From contig CM036764.1 of NCBI GenBank assembly GCA_020796225.1, positions 27,130,233 to 27,194,232 of the forward strand: 64,000 bases of DNA, given 5' to 3'. A program made the translations under genes and the position numbers. Shown here piece by piece: positions 9,500-21,130 of the stretch (position 1 is its first letter; each line of letters opens with the position of its first letter). The notes below the pieces were generated by a model. That model had not been told where the DNA came from and did not search any database. It worked only from the letters and a program-made list of their open reading frames with translations. The DNA is from Arion vulgaris. Taxonomy: Eukaryota > Mollusca > Gastropoda > Stylommatophora > Arionidae.

Positions 9500-11840
9500 G
9501 TTGTCATCTTCACTTGCGATGGACGGCTAATATTGCTATCACTTACACATTCCTGGTCATCTCCCTTCCCCATACCTAAGAACTAAAACGAATATATTAA
9601 TGCCCCCAATTATTCACAAATGCACTGACGTACATTAAATAAATATTTATTTTTCGAAAATCCGGTCACTTCAACCCTACACCACAATCCCATCCCCCAC
9701 CTGCTTTTGATGAGTATATTTTTCTCATAAACTGTGGCATGGTTGGGAGAGGGTAGGTAGCCAGAAGCAGGGCAGTGCGATATATTTCTCAGTATGATGC
9801 GAGTTTACAAAATTACGCCCTGAAATGTTTTTCTTTTCTTTAAAATAAACTTCAATTGATATTTGAATTTCGCTGCGTATGCCGCGCCCTTACGGTTCCG
9901 CCTGATGCGGCCGCCTCTATGTATCATAGCACGTCACGGTCCTGGCCAAGAAGCCCTCAATATAAATACATGCAGACGTGATCATTTTGCCGCCTGAAAT
10001 TTTTTTACAATATCTGCTATACTGTGTAAAGTATCAAAACTGTATGACAGTAACAAAAATAAATATAACTCCAAGTGACAAAACCTTACAATATATATTA
10101 AACATATATATATAAAATATATATATATATATACTATTCAACCAAGATGCCGTTATCAAATTCACGACAAACCATAAAATTTGGATTGAAATTAGTTTGT
10201 AAAAATTAGTCCTCACTTCTGTTAACAAAGAAATTGAGACAGAAAAAAGGCATAAATAAAATATAAAAAAATAACAGAAGATAGAATAAAATCGAAAACA
10301 AAGACAAAAGGAGTAGGTCGATGTTTTGCTAAAACTATTCCTCAATAAATCGTGGAAGAAAACAGAAAATACAGATTAAAGGTAAATGAATACATAACAA
10401 TAAATAGCGGACACGCCTCAAAAGAAAGTCCAAAATAGACAGACATGGCAGAAGTTAACATGAAGATCATGATTTATCAGTGCCCCCGTGACATTCTTAT
10501 TTAAAAACGAAATAAATATAGATCAAGAGAGAGACAGAGAGAAATCATGGACGAGCGTGTAAAATCACGCAATGTGCAGAGGAGCATGTGTGCAGACATA
10601 TGTATATTCTAAAAGTGATTAAATACCTGCTTACTTCAATCAACACATGCAGATTTCTACCTGTCGGAGTGGTTGAAGAACTACTACTCAAAATGTGCAG
10701 AAGTGAAAGTGCAAAGTAATTTTCCCCAACACTCTCAGGTAATAAACTACGCTGATATATTCCGAAAATAAAATCAGAATATTTTCAATACTCCATACCA
10801 TCCCTTCAGTGCTGGCCTCAGCTGATTATTTTTACTACTTGTAGCCACTTGAACATTCCACATACCTGTACGTGGGCGATTCTTTGAAGTGAGAAGCAGG
10901 TATAGATGAGTGAGTCAAATATTGGTTACTTTAACGCCTTTAACGATATATCCCCTATAGTTGAATGTTGTTACTAATCAATTTCTTGATTTTTCATTAG
11001 AGTCAATGTAGATACATATCTGCCCGTCTAGTGTCTTCTGTTGTATCTTTGTGGATACTCCAGTCATCACCTATAAAAATAGTTTGTTCCACATCTGCAA
11101 ACTGAACCCAAACATCATTTATTGAACTATTTCTGAAACAGCTATGTACGTTATTGGCAGCGCACACGGGGCACGTAGTTCTCTACCTACTCAGTCTCTG
11201 GCTAAAGAATGTTTTTGTAAACTTGTCTTATCTCGTTCATGAATGCACACTTTTCAATTAGCAGGCACGTGTAAATGGTAAACGATCCAGCCAGCAGTAC
11301 AAACAATGTTGCTATTCTATCTACAAGGTCCTCAAATATGTATTACACCACTAATGGTAAAAGGTCAAACCAGTACTCAACAGTTATGTTTTCTCATTAT
11401 CCTTTCATACCAGAATACACTGACATTGTGATTTCAACGGTAGAATATTTGATCTGAGAGCACGAAAAAAGTACAGGCGCAGATGAATAGACAACATTAA
11501 TTAAGCACTACGAAAATATGAGCTCACAGCAACCGCTGTAACACATTAAAAAAAAACCCTACAAACTTAAACTTCCAACGACGTTTCATTGCAAGTGATT
11601 TGTCAAGACTGAGCCGAGACGAAACACCTACAAATCTAGTTTTTCGTATAAATCTAATTGTGCATATAAATATTAATAATCCTATTGAATACTAACAATT
11701 ATAATGTTATATAATAAAGGAGGTCAATGCATAGAGCATGCGCATCATCAGTATGAAAATGAGACACATACGTGTTTCGGACATATTAGAAGAAAAGACT
11801 GCCGTTCATGACTGCACCAAGTTAATTAGATAGATGATGG
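9500..11840. other. Long stretch with no recognised gene
   Basis: Holds a small GC-rich patch at 9875-9950 (around CGCCTGATGCGGCCGCCTC), a (TA)n tract at 10095-10135 and poly-A runs. No exon with plausible splice sites or transposon protein motif was found by eye. Confidence 0.3.
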
Positions 11841-11847
11841 TAGAGAA

Positions 11848-11848
<1 letters not shown>

Positions 11849-11884
<36 letters not shown>

Positions 11885-11912
11885 GAGAAAGAGATAAGAG
11901 AGAAAGAAAGAA
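11849..11912. repeat. (GA)n microsatellite
   Basis: GA repeated about 15 times, with an impure GA/AGAA continuation. Confidence 0.95.
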
Positions 11913-12800
11913 TATATTAGACAGTTTTATGACACAGAAAATATTCAAAATTAAAATGACATTCTATTTATACAAAGCACATTACATGTCGCTTGCTGAC
12001 GTTTGTATTTCGACATTATTAATCTAACACACCCAGAATCTGGACGAGCCCAAAACTGCACTATACGGATGCAAAGTTAACATGTAAAATAGGGAGGTGG
12101 CTCGCATAATTTTCCAGCTACATTGCAAAGACAACTCTACAAATAGTTTGCGGCACTGACGTAAGAATGCTTCATCATGCTGTCAGATAAGTCAGTTCCC
12201 ACTGTTTCATCAATTTTGTTTGATATTTCGCCTCGAAAATAATAAATATATATAATCATTGTAATAACTAAAAAACTTAACTAATTAAGCAACACTCATT
12301 ACTACGTCAGTAGTAAATCATATAAATAATATAACTAGTTCAGTACTCAAGAGAAAGATTGATACGATATTAAAACAATGACACAAGACGTGATGGTAAA
12401 GACTGATACGGTATTTTGGCTAAAACCGAAATGTAGTGCCCGCTTGATAGCGGTTATAGAATTGAAACCTTCATAAAGCCAATAGGAAATTAAAACATGT
12501 AAACAAATTCCGAGCAGCTTCTCATTCGAAAGAATGATGAAGCTCTGAATGTGTAGACATTTCAAACGTAACTGGGTGTACCTGCTGCAACACAACCGGT
12601 TAAGGGCCCGGGAGAAAAATACTGATACTATAACAGCTGCATAGTCGTGATTGTAAAGTAGGAAGCAGACGTGGACTTAGACCCCATTGTTTGTCATGAA
12701 TAACACAATAATGCAAAATCTCACAAACGACAACTGAAACACCACATCAATAAATAAACAACTGGTAAATTACTTGAGTTTGGAATGTAGATTTGGCATT
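11913..12800. other. Unassigned AT-rich stretch
   Basis: No repeat or coding feature recognised. Confidence 0.3.
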
Positions 12801-12811
12801 ATTTTATTATA

Positions 12812-12866
12812 AACTCTATGAAACTCTTGAGAAACTCTTGAGAAACTCTTGAGAAACTCTTGAGAA
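12812..12866. repeat. 11-bp tandem repeat
   Basis: GAAACTCTTGA is repeated four to five times almost without change. Confidence 0.9.
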
Positions 12867-13158
12867 AAGCTAAATATACCTTCCCTATTCTAATTGGTAC
12901 TTGGCAGGAAAAGTGAACACCATAAAGAATAAGTAATTGAGAAAACATAGACCAGTAAAATACAGAATATAACAGATATGACAAATACAATAACATAGAA
13001 GACAGAACAAGTGTATCTCCATTGAAGATAGAATAACATCTGTGCGATTGGAGTTACAAGAGTAACACATTTCTCAGGGTAGGAAAACAGAATACGTCAT
13101 ATAACCTGATTGAAAACAAAATGGAATAATTATCGGATTGAAGATACAATTATTGTTA

Positions 13159-13162
<4 letters not shown>

Positions 13163-13224
<62 letters not shown>
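13163..13224. repeat. (TA)31 microsatellite
   Basis: A pure TA tract of 62 bp at the 3' side of the minus-strand LINE fragment at 13230-13800. Confidence 0.97.
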
Positions 13225-13226
<2 letters not shown>

Positions 13227-13229
13227 ACA

Positions 13230-13800
13230 TAATACATGTTGAAGAAGATTTGAGGAGACTTTGAGCAAGAGAGTAAGGAAGAGACATACATATTTCAGTT
13301 TCAGTTTGGAATATCTTCATTGCACTCGGACGTGTCCATAGGTGCTCCGATCTCCTTCGCACGAACACGTCTGAGCTGCTTCCATATCTGTTGGGAGATA
13401 ATAAGCTACTATGGGTCCACCAGGAGTGTAATGACATCAGTTTAGTAACCAATAACCTTCGCAATATCGCCAACAGAGTACAGCGACTGCCGTACCATTT
13501 CGATTTTGCTTGATTAGCCTACTCATACACCTGTTGTGCTGGTTTTTTTCTGGCCACTTCAACATTCAATCCAAGGTCTTGCATTCTAGTAGTTGACGTG
13601 GATTGGTTTAAATAAAAATCTTCTTTGCGGCCACACTGAGTGCGTTCAAAAAATGTCAGCTATATCCACTGGCTGGTCCTTTGATGTGGTGGCAGAGCCA
13701 GCCAGACGAACATACACTTGTGGACATGCATTAGCCTGTCAGCGTGTACCATTAGCCAAGATCAGAATTTGGTGGAAATTCACCGCGGTCAACCTTCTAG
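13230..13800 (-). mobile_element. LINE remnant of the RNase H-bearing family
   Basis: Minus-strand frames give RLAGSATTSKDQPVDIADIF, a degraded RNase H exit, and FVRRRSEHLWTRPSAMKIFQ near 13310-13370, matching the better copy at 57100-57450. An insertion of about 80 bp separates part of the tail (13375-13460). The (TA)n at 13163 marks its 3' end. Confidence 0.7.
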
Positions 13801-14084
13801 GTGTCGACGAAACATGCTGATTATATATATATATCGCTTCAATTACTTTAGTTCTGCAAAGAAATGTTTGTGATAATCACAATATTCGAGGTATAACTCT
13901 ACATTGCATGCTCTCTTGATTGAATTAAATCACGTTCAGTCTGCACATCAAATTACCATGATTAGAATCGGACATACCGACTTCCTTAACAACATCAATA
14001 AAATGTGAGAATTTGCGAATAAGCTGTTAAATAAAACGCGCGCATACATGCAGTGCACACTTGCGCACAAATACCTTTAGGTAT

Positions 14085-14835
14085 ATTCATTTAAACGTAT
14101 ACAGAAAGATACATTCACTTGATATAGTTTATCTTCACAGGGCTGTCCCCATTCTTATTCAACATATATGCCGAGAACATTATGAGAAATGTAAAAGACG
14201 ATGCCAACTATGTGAATTACGATCCTTTCACTATAGGTGGCAAATCCATACCAGAGCTTAGATACGCAGACGATACAGTATTATTATCCACCAGCCAAGA
14301 GGGTTTGGAAAACCTAATCATGACGGCCAAGAAAATAAAGCGAAGACTCAACATCTATATTTGAATAAACAAAACAAAAAATTAATGTCGACTGACAAAG
14401 CAAAAAATACTGAGAACATGCATTTTTCCAGTGGCTACTTACTGATGTGAATCATGGACTATTTCACAAAATACAGTCCTTCGAAACTAAATGCTACGAA
14501 AGATCCTACGAATACCATGTACAGAAAAAGAAAGAACACTGATGTCCTGAAAGAACTAAATGTTAAAGACAATTGGCTGATAAGCAACATACTATACAGA
14601 AAAAATTTGATACTTTGGTCACATCAAGCGTCACGATGGCCTGGAGAGAACAAAATTAGAGGGCAGGGTCCCATGACGCAGAGGCAGACCAAGAAGAAGA
14701 TGGCTACAAGATATTAAAGAAACCATGAACATGACCATCGACGAAGTGGGTGAACTGGCTAGAGACAGAGTGAACTTCAGATGCTCTGCAAAGAGAGCAA
14801 CGTCCTATAAAGGACACGCACCTTGATGATGAGCT
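14085..14835 (+). mobile_element. Non-LTR retrotransposon remnant with RT palm motif
   Basis: The translation around 14130-14364 contains FNIYAENIMRNV and IGGKSIPELRYADDTVLLS, which is the reverse transcriptase palm with its YADD catalytic box. After loss of several hundred bp, frames from 14454 give further RT C-terminal pieces, and at 14675-14830 RRGRPRRRWLQDIKETMN with VGELARDRV, the usual ORF end. Frameshifts and an internal deletion make it inactive. This is the only relic in the window that keeps the catalytic RT motif. Confidence 0.85.
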
Positions 14836-14844
14836 TATCTTCGG

Positions 14845-15249
14845 TTTGATTGATTGTTTGGGACCATCATAATTGCACTTCGGTGAGTAACCATGTGAGT
14901 TCTAATCTCTTTCTTACACATAAAGATTTCAGCGGCATTGCACTAATTATGTAGCACCGGCGAGGGTCCCCGATGTAATTTGAAAGATGATGAAAATATT
15001 TTGTAGGAATTAAAAAAAAAAATCTTTCTAATGAATTTTGCCCGGGCAGCGACTTTCCAGCCTGCTCTTCTCGATTTGAATTGTCAATGGTACTTTACAT
15101 GCTCAACTTGAACACGGGACCACCTTTTTCCGTCTCCAATAGGACTAGCAACTCGATCTCACCTACACTGAGACCAGGATCTCTGGAAAATATTTCGATG
15201 GCTCCACGAGGGATCGAACCGAGTACGTTTGGAACGAGAGACTAGCATC
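14845..15249 (-). mobile_element. SINE-B copy 1, 3' part (split by hAT)
   Basis: Minus-strand SINE of the family best seen at 57613-58040. It starts (3' end) with the TTGATTGATTG tail and GGACCATCATAATTGCACTT. The body includes TCTTTCTTACACA and GCAGCGACTTTCCAGCCTGC. The tRNA-like head, with box B-like GGTTCGATCCC read on the minus strand, lies near 15205-15225. The last part of the head continues at 16481-16510 after the inserted hAT element. Confidence 0.8.
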
Positions 15250-16480
15250 CAGAGCCGGATTAGCAGAAGTAGCAGAAGTAGCAAATGTTACGGGCCCTGC
15301 GCTTTAGGGGCCCGCGCTTCTAGGGGCCCTGCGCCTATGTGACAGATGAAAATGGAAAAATAAGCAGATGTTATATCAAAACACGCAAGCTGTCTGAATT
15401 TTTAAATGTCGTGTGTGATGGTGCTGAATCCAACGAAATCGAAGCAGAAAATACAGAAGACGTGTCCCACTGTGTAGTAGATGAAGGCAGTGCTATAGAA
15501 ACATCATCATTACCAATATTACCATTAAGATCAGCAACTCTTCACGATTTAGCCACACTTTCCACAAGACAAACTGAAGTCGAATGTAGAGCAAGTCCTC
15601 CCAATTTAGCCATATCATCTTTAAGCCAAAGAAAGTCAGAAAGCACAGCACATGCTTCTAATGTAGCAACATCTTCTACAAACCAAAAACACAACGAAAG
15701 TAAAATGTACTTCAACGATATTGGTGAATGGCCAAACAACTTCAAACAATCCACGATTTTGTCGAAAGTCGTTTTTCACATACACACATACACCAACAAA
15801 CAAAACTCACCTGAGAGATTGGTTGTGTTATACAGAAACTAAAGGACAACTGTTCTGTTTTGTTTGCAAAGTTATTGATTTAGACTGTACCATAGAGTGA
15901 CTGGTGTATTTGGAATACTCCGGCAGTTAAAATCTATTACAGGAGAAGAGATCTTGAAAAGAACTCCAAATATTGTCAGCTCTTGCCAAGAGAATTTGGA
16001 AGAAAGCCTAGACGACGAACTTGTGCAAGTTAGCTGAACTTCTTAAAACTAATGTAGCTGCTGCTATTAGCAACGAAAAGCATGAGGCTCTTGAACTGCA
16101 ATTTTATAAACTTATAATGGAAAATTCATTAGAGTCGTGTTTCCCAAATGTAGAAATAGTCTTACGAATTTACTTGTCTTTAATAATTACTAACTGAAGC
16201 GGAGAACATTCTTTTTCAACATTAAAGCTTATAAAAGTGAGTTAAGAAACACTATGGGACAAGATTGTCTAAATAACCTCACCTTAATGAACATTGAATG
16301 TAATTTACTTAGAGAAATTGAGTTGTCTAGTATTATCTCTAAATTTGCTCACATTAAATCGAGACAAGTTTGTTTGTAAAAGTTGTGTTTTATTTTATTA
16401 TCATACAAAACCTAGGGCCTAGGGCCCTAGGGCCCTGCACTAAAATTCTACTGGGCCCGCGCTAGCCTAATCCGGCACTG
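15250..16480 (+). mobile_element. hAT transposon remnant, 1231 bp, with TIRs and 8-bp TSD
   Basis: Terminal inverted repeats are CAGAGCCGGATTAGC on the left and CTAATCCGGCACTG on the right. The target duplication is CTAGCATC (15242-15249) and CTAGCACC (16481-16488), 7 of 8 identical. The interior encodes broken pieces of a hAT transposase. The host site is the head of a SINE-B copy, so insertion post-dates that SINE. A shorter relative lies at 19364-19867. Confidence 0.9.
15339..16380 (+). pseudogene. Degenerate hAT transposase (ZMYM1-like type)
   Basis: The N-terminal piece (15339-15842, 167 codons) ends with FNDIGEWPNNF, the start of the TTF-type zinc-binding region. The next frame reads GQLFCFVCKV, the CxxC of that domain. 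After a large deletion of the catalytic core, 16190-16380 encodes SGEHSFSTLKLIK, then after a frameshift SELRNTMGQDCLNNLTLMNI, which is the C-terminal hAT dimerisation motif (SGERSFSxLxxIKxxLRxxM). Loss of the DDE core means it cannot be active. The family is related to animal proteins such as ZMYM1 that descend from hAT transposases; the exact clade is inferred. Confidence 0.8.
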
Positions 16481-16510
16481 CTAGCACCTAACCTCTATAT
16501 CCTAGAAACC
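16481..16510 (-). mobile_element. SINE-B copy 1, head remainder
   Basis: CTAGCACCTAACCTCTATATCC continues the tRNA-like box A region of the SINE interrupted at 15249. In intact copies the corresponding sequence is CACCTAACCTCTACACCACA. Confidence 0.75.
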
Positions 16511-17080
16511 CCCAAATCTTCAGGTACTCAATTTTACGTCAGTTCTAGAAAAAGTCTAAACATAATCTTTCCCTTGCGGTCATTCATTTGTATCTAAATA
16601 TATCATTTTGTGATGCAAATGGCTGACTGTAAATAAAAACTTGATATAGATTGATAGATAGAATGGATGTATAAAAAAATATATCAAGCTAAGTACAGAC
16701 TAACAGAAATAAACTAACCAGAAGTGGGAAATGTGTTTACATGCAGCATGTTTGACGTCATGGTTGAAAGGTTAAGGGTCGCTGGAAATTACGTCACTGG
16801 CAGGAATTGGAACGCTGAGATATGAGCAGCGCCGCTCCTGTTCCTTTCCAAATATTTGTAAATAACATCCACTTTTGAAAGTTGTAAGGCAACAACATGG
16901 GCGGAACTTAAACAGATATTTAACTTAACATTTCGCATCTAACTGATCTAAACTGATAGAAAAAAGGAAAACAAAAGTCAATGTTTATTTTAATATTTGC
17001 AGTGGATGTTCACTCCTTCCGACAGTTGTGCATTGATTTGTACACAATATTTGGTATTAATGTGTAATGCAACAAAACAA
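16511..17080. other. Unassigned stretch
   Basis: No repeat family or coding feature recognised. Confidence 0.3.
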
Positions 17081-17084
17081 ATCA

Positions 17085-17682
17085 AATGATAGGACAAATG
17101 GCGCCAATTTTAAAATGCAAACATGTCACCATGAACACAAAAAAGCAATGTTCAACACAATCTTTCTCCCCACATTATGCTACCAGTGTAAAACCTGGAC
17201 ACTGGCAACAAATGATAGAAGAAACTAGTCACAACAGAGATGAAGTGTCTACGCAGAATGCTGGGTGTAACAAGAAGAGACCGGCTGAGAAATGAAGAGA
17301 GGTTTACAGCCATATGGCCAACCATAACCTCAATGACAACATAAACCACCTTACAAGAAGAGATCAGAGCACAATTGTTAGACATCGAACTCAACATATA
17401 ACACTTGATAATCACAAGAACAGAATTCAACCACAACACACTCCAGAGTACCAGCTGTTTGCCCATCATTATGAAACCGTTCACCACCACCTCTTCAGGT
17501 GCCAAGCACTAGATGATGTCAGGAAGACCCTTTTTCCTCCAAGGCCAGGTAAATGGAATACGTTATGCGGAACAAAAGAACAACTTACAAACACATGCAG
17601 ATACCACTACATAGCATTTAGCCGATGGACCAGAGCTCAAGTGTCACTGGATCATTGAAGAAGAAGAAGAAGAAGAAAGATA
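17085..17682 (+). mobile_element. Chimeric LINE 3' fragment with (GAA)n tail
   Basis: The first part (about 17150-17300) reads in broken frames YQCKTWTLATNDRR and CLRRMLGVTRRDRLRNEE, like the LINE on the minus strand at 22683-23080. From 17314 the sequence switches to RHRTQHITLDNHKNRIQP, then YQLFAHHYETVHHHLFRCQ, a decayed zinc-knuckle segment that follows RT in another LINE type and is shared with 42600-42880. It ends in (GAA)n at 17658-17679. Two LINE lineages therefore abut, by nested insertion or template switching. Confidence 0.65.
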
Positions 17683-17861
17683 TGTCTAGCTTATGATGAG
17701 CAGACAAGGCTGATGTGACGGACAACAGTGCCATTGAAGATATCGATAAACTGAGAAATACTTCTGCTTTCTTTGAACATATTCAAACTATCGTCTGATA
17801 TTGAGCAAAGAAGAAATGCAATGGGCTAAATTAGCGCTCTGATAAAACCATATCTAGAACG

Positions 17862-18979
17862 CAATACCATTCGGTTGAGAAACCATCTCTCTAACCCCTT
17901 ATAGACGCCAATAACTTTGTGTTGAGAAACCATCTTTCTAACCCCTTATAGACACCAATAACGTTTGGTTGAGAAACCATCTCTCTAACCTCTTGTAGAC
18001 ACCAATAACGTTTGGTTGAGAAACCATCTCTCTAACCTCTTGTAGACACCAATAACGTTTGGTTGAGAAACCATCTTTCTAACCCCTTATAGACACCAAT
18101 ACCATTCGGTTGAGAAACCATCTTTCTAACCCCTTATAGACGCCAATAACGTTTGGTTTGAGAAACCATCTTTCTAACCCCTTATAGACACCAATAACGT
18201 TTGGTTGAGAAACCATCTTTCTAACCCCTTATAGACACCAATAACGTTTGGTTGAGAAACCATCTTTCTAACCCCTTATAGACACCAATAACGTTTGGTT
18301 TGAGAAACCATCTTTCTAACCCCTTATAGACACCAATAACTTTTGGTTGAGAAACCATCTCTCTAACACCTTATAGATGCCAATACCTTTGGTTGAGAAA
18401 CCATCTCTCTAACACCTTATAGATGCCAATACCTTTGGTTGAGAAACCATCTCTCTAACCTCTTATAGACGCCAATAACGTTGGTTGAGAAATCATTTTT
18501 CTAACCTTATGACCTAACTTGGGTGAGAAACCATTTTCAACCCTTATGACACAATAACTTGGTTGAGAGCCATCTTTCTAACACCTTATAGACACCAATA
18601 ACTTTGGTTTGAGAAACCATCTTTCTAACACCTTATAGACACCAATAACTTTGGGTTGAGAAACCATCTTTCTAACACCTTATAGACACCAATAACTTTG
18701 GTTTGAGAAACCATCTTTCTAACACCTTATAGACACCAATAACTTTGGTTTGAGAAACCATTTTTCTAACACCTTATAGACACCAATAACTTTGGTTTGA
18801 GAAACCATTTTTCTAACACCTTATAGACACCAATAACTTTGGTTTGAGAAACCATTTTTCTAACACCTTATAGATGCCAATATCTTTGGGTTGAGACCCA
18901 TCTTTCTAACTCCTTATATACGCAATAACTTTGGGTGGAGAAACCATCTCTCTAACCCCTCATAGACGCCAATACCTTT
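17862..18979. repeat. 47-bp satellite array, about 24 copies
   Basis: Consensus unit in two parts: GTTTGGTTGAGAAACCATCT then TTCTAACCCCTTATAGACACCAATAAC. Units are 46-48 bp and mostly over 85% identical by eye, with a decayed zone at 18500-18560. Each unit contains GGTT-GAGA-AACC, a 4-bp stem closing a GNRA-type loop. Variants cluster locally (CCCCTT on the left, CACCTT on the right), which suggests recent local amplification. No ORF. Confidence 0.95.
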
Positions 18980-19355
18980 GAAGAAATAAGTAGTTACCTG
19001 TGTTTGCTCCAAGTGCACAGCTTGGGATAACAGTGTGAATCGAAGCCATACAAATATATAGAGACCAAAACTTACATAGCATGAAGCTAATCTTCTCGCT
19101 TAAAATACCGTTTAAATGTCACATGGATGTTGAAATGTTATTTACTTTACGGTACCAGGCGTTAACATTTATGAAAATAAGATGGCGTGTTGATTTTCTT
19201 GCTTTCTTAGATTACTAATTCGGTTAGTCACGAACATTTTCAACCTGTATTAATTCTAGAATTTCAGTACACGGTACACATGGATTCAGAAGGGGAAGCA
19301 TCAATCACACAAGGCTACGTAATATATGGAATGCTGAAGTTTATGCATTAATACA
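18980..19355. other. Unassigned stretch
   Basis: Nothing recognised between the satellite and the hAT remnant. Confidence 0.3.
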
Positions 19356-19363
19356 CTAGTACT

Positions 19364-19867
19364 AACTGCCGGATTAAGTCAGCACAGGGCCTGTAGCAAA
19401 TGTTACCAAGAGGCCCTAGGTTTTGTATAATAATAAAATAAAATACAACTTTTACAAACAAACTTTTCTTGATTTAATGTGAGCAATTTTAGAGATAACA
19501 CTAGACTGATCAATTTCTCTAAGTAAATTACATTCAAATTGAATGATTTAATGTTTATTACGGTGTGGTTACTTAGACGATCTTGTCCCATCATGTTTTT
19601 AACTCACTTTTATACGCTTTAATGTCGAAAAAGAATGTTCTTCGCTTGCAATCGTTCTAGAATTCCGTTCCATAAAATGGTCATTATTTCCGTTTCCAAC
19701 TTACTCATCTTCGAAACTAGTCCGTACGCCTGATTACGATACTCTACTTTTTGATCAATGTTATTTGAAATGTCATCCAAAACTTGTTTGATAGTTTTAC
19801 GCGGTGCCTCCAGAAGTGTGGGGCCCGTAACATTTGCTACTTCTGCTATAGAGCTAATCTGACACTG
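19364..19867 (-). mobile_element. hAT deletion derivative, 504 bp
   Basis: Same family as 15250-16480, opposite orientation. Ends are AACTGCCGGATTAAG and GCTAATCTGACACTG. The TSD is CTAGTACT (19356-19363) and CTAGTGCT (19868-19875), 7 of 8. On the minus strand it holds the C-terminal dimerisation region with stops, plus an upstream piece (VLDDISNNIDQKVEYRNQ) that the other copy lacks. It is fused by an internal deletion to the other terminus. Confidence 0.85.
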
Positions 19868-19985
19868 CTAGTGCTGTCGTGATGTTGACCACATCACCCA
19901 ATGTGTGCACCAATGAAAAATACAGGTTTAACATCATATTACCATTAAAACCACTTGGTATTAAAAGGATTCCTTTACTTACTGG
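19868..19985 (+). mobile_element. SINE-C 3' half
   Basis: GTCGTGATGTTGACCACATC, a short spacer and AATACAGG, ending ATTCCTTTACTTACTGG, match the 3' half of the SINE at 21131-21398. The tRNA head is missing. Confidence 0.75.
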
Positions 19986-20003
19986 TACTTTAGACTAGTC
20001 ATT

Positions 20004-20204
20004 TTTTTCCGATCCAGAAGCACTTGAGCTTTTCAGCTCTTCGGCTCGGTGCCATGGGCATCGTAACCCTTCGTTCGGTGCCACGAACACCGTAAATCTG
20101 GGGAATCTGTGGCTTTTTCTGCCATCCCGCGGAATTGAACCCGCACACACAGAGGGATAGTCACCCGTAGCCCAACGCGCTACGAACACGCTGGGCAGAC
20201 AGGC
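20004..20204 (-). mobile_element. SINE-A copy 2 (13-bp TSD)
   Basis: Flanked by TAGACTAGTCATT at 19991-20003 and 20205-20217. Same head and body as 8202-8405, in minus orientation, with a short T-rich (poly-A) end at the left. Confidence 0.9.
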
Positions 20205-20261
20205 TAGACTAGTCATTAAGAACTAGTGGTTCTTGTAAGATTTTGTGTTTTCACCAAATAT

Positions 20262-20620
20262 AATAATAATAATAATAAAACCCATAACCCGTTAGGGTCG
20301 TAGGGGTGTCACTGTGGAGACATCAGCACAAATAGCACGCCATGAATCTCTGTCTTCAACTCCTCGAGGGAGTGTGAAGAAACTCTGCCCCCACCAGCTC
20401 TTGATGTTGTCAAACCAGGATTTTCTCTACCCTCCTTTCTTCCTTCCATCTTCAACTGTTCCCTGTAGGATAGTCTTAGAGAGTGAGCTATATCTCATCA
20501 CATGCCCGAACCACGCAAGTTTACGCCGTTTCACGATTGTCAAGAGTGGTACTTGTCTACCTGCAAAGTTGTTTATTTGCTCTCTTATATAAATATTCGT
20601 CTTATGTTCTATGTAACTAA
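20262..20620 (-). mobile_element. LINE 3' end with (TAA)n tail
   Basis: The minus strand reads IVKRRKLAWFGHVMRYSSLS, then KTILQGTVEDGRKKGG and SWFDNIKSW, a stop-interrupted RT ORF end. Downstream DRDSWRAICADVS-TVTPLRP precedes the stop, and the tail at 20262-20278 is (TAA)n. This C-terminus is common among LINE RT ORFs of marine invertebrates. Confidence 0.75.
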
Positions 20621-20794
20621 TACGTAGTACCCGTCTAAATAGTTAGCAATCAAATGATTGTTTTAAATCAATATTTTTAAATATAATTTAAAGCGACTGG
20701 TTATGCTCGGATTTGTGTATATATCTTTGAAAAGAATTGATTTTGCAGTATTCAAGTTGTAAGATGTATATATAAAGTGTCCAAAGAAAAGGAT

Positions 20795-21000
20795 TGACTT
20801 CATTGCATTGGATTTCCCCATATGGCTCCGTCGCTCTCTGCAGAAAGGGCACACTACTTGTCGAGAGTGTTGCACAAAGCAAAACCTCAGTAGCTCCAAC
20901 AACGATCTCCTTATAAAACTACACATGCGACTCTCTCCGGATTTGAACCTACAACCTTCAGAACGGCAAGAAAACGTCTTACCTCTTCGCCAAAGATATA
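20795..21000 (-). mobile_element. SINE-D copy 1 (tRNA-derived)
   Basis: On the minus strand the head is TTGGCGAAGAGGTAAGACG with box B GGTTCAAATCC. The 3' part includes TGGGGAAATCCAATGCAATG. Shared with 55548-55753, and both copies lie beside TATATA tracts at the head side. Confidence 0.65.
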
Positions 21001-21130
21001 CATATATATTTGCTGCGTCAGATGTGCCCACTAAAAGATGGATATGTAAACTTCAGCCTGCAATATCTCCTTTTCAAACATGAATGTATCCTGGTGATAT
21101 CGAGAGATAATGCATTTCTACCCATCTGAG

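Noticed and set aside
17862..18979. CRISPR array
   Set aside because: The repeat is tandem with no unique spacers, and the genome is eukaryotic.
20314..20592. 92-codon plus ORF
   Set aside because: It is the antisense shadow of a minus-strand LINE RT terminus.
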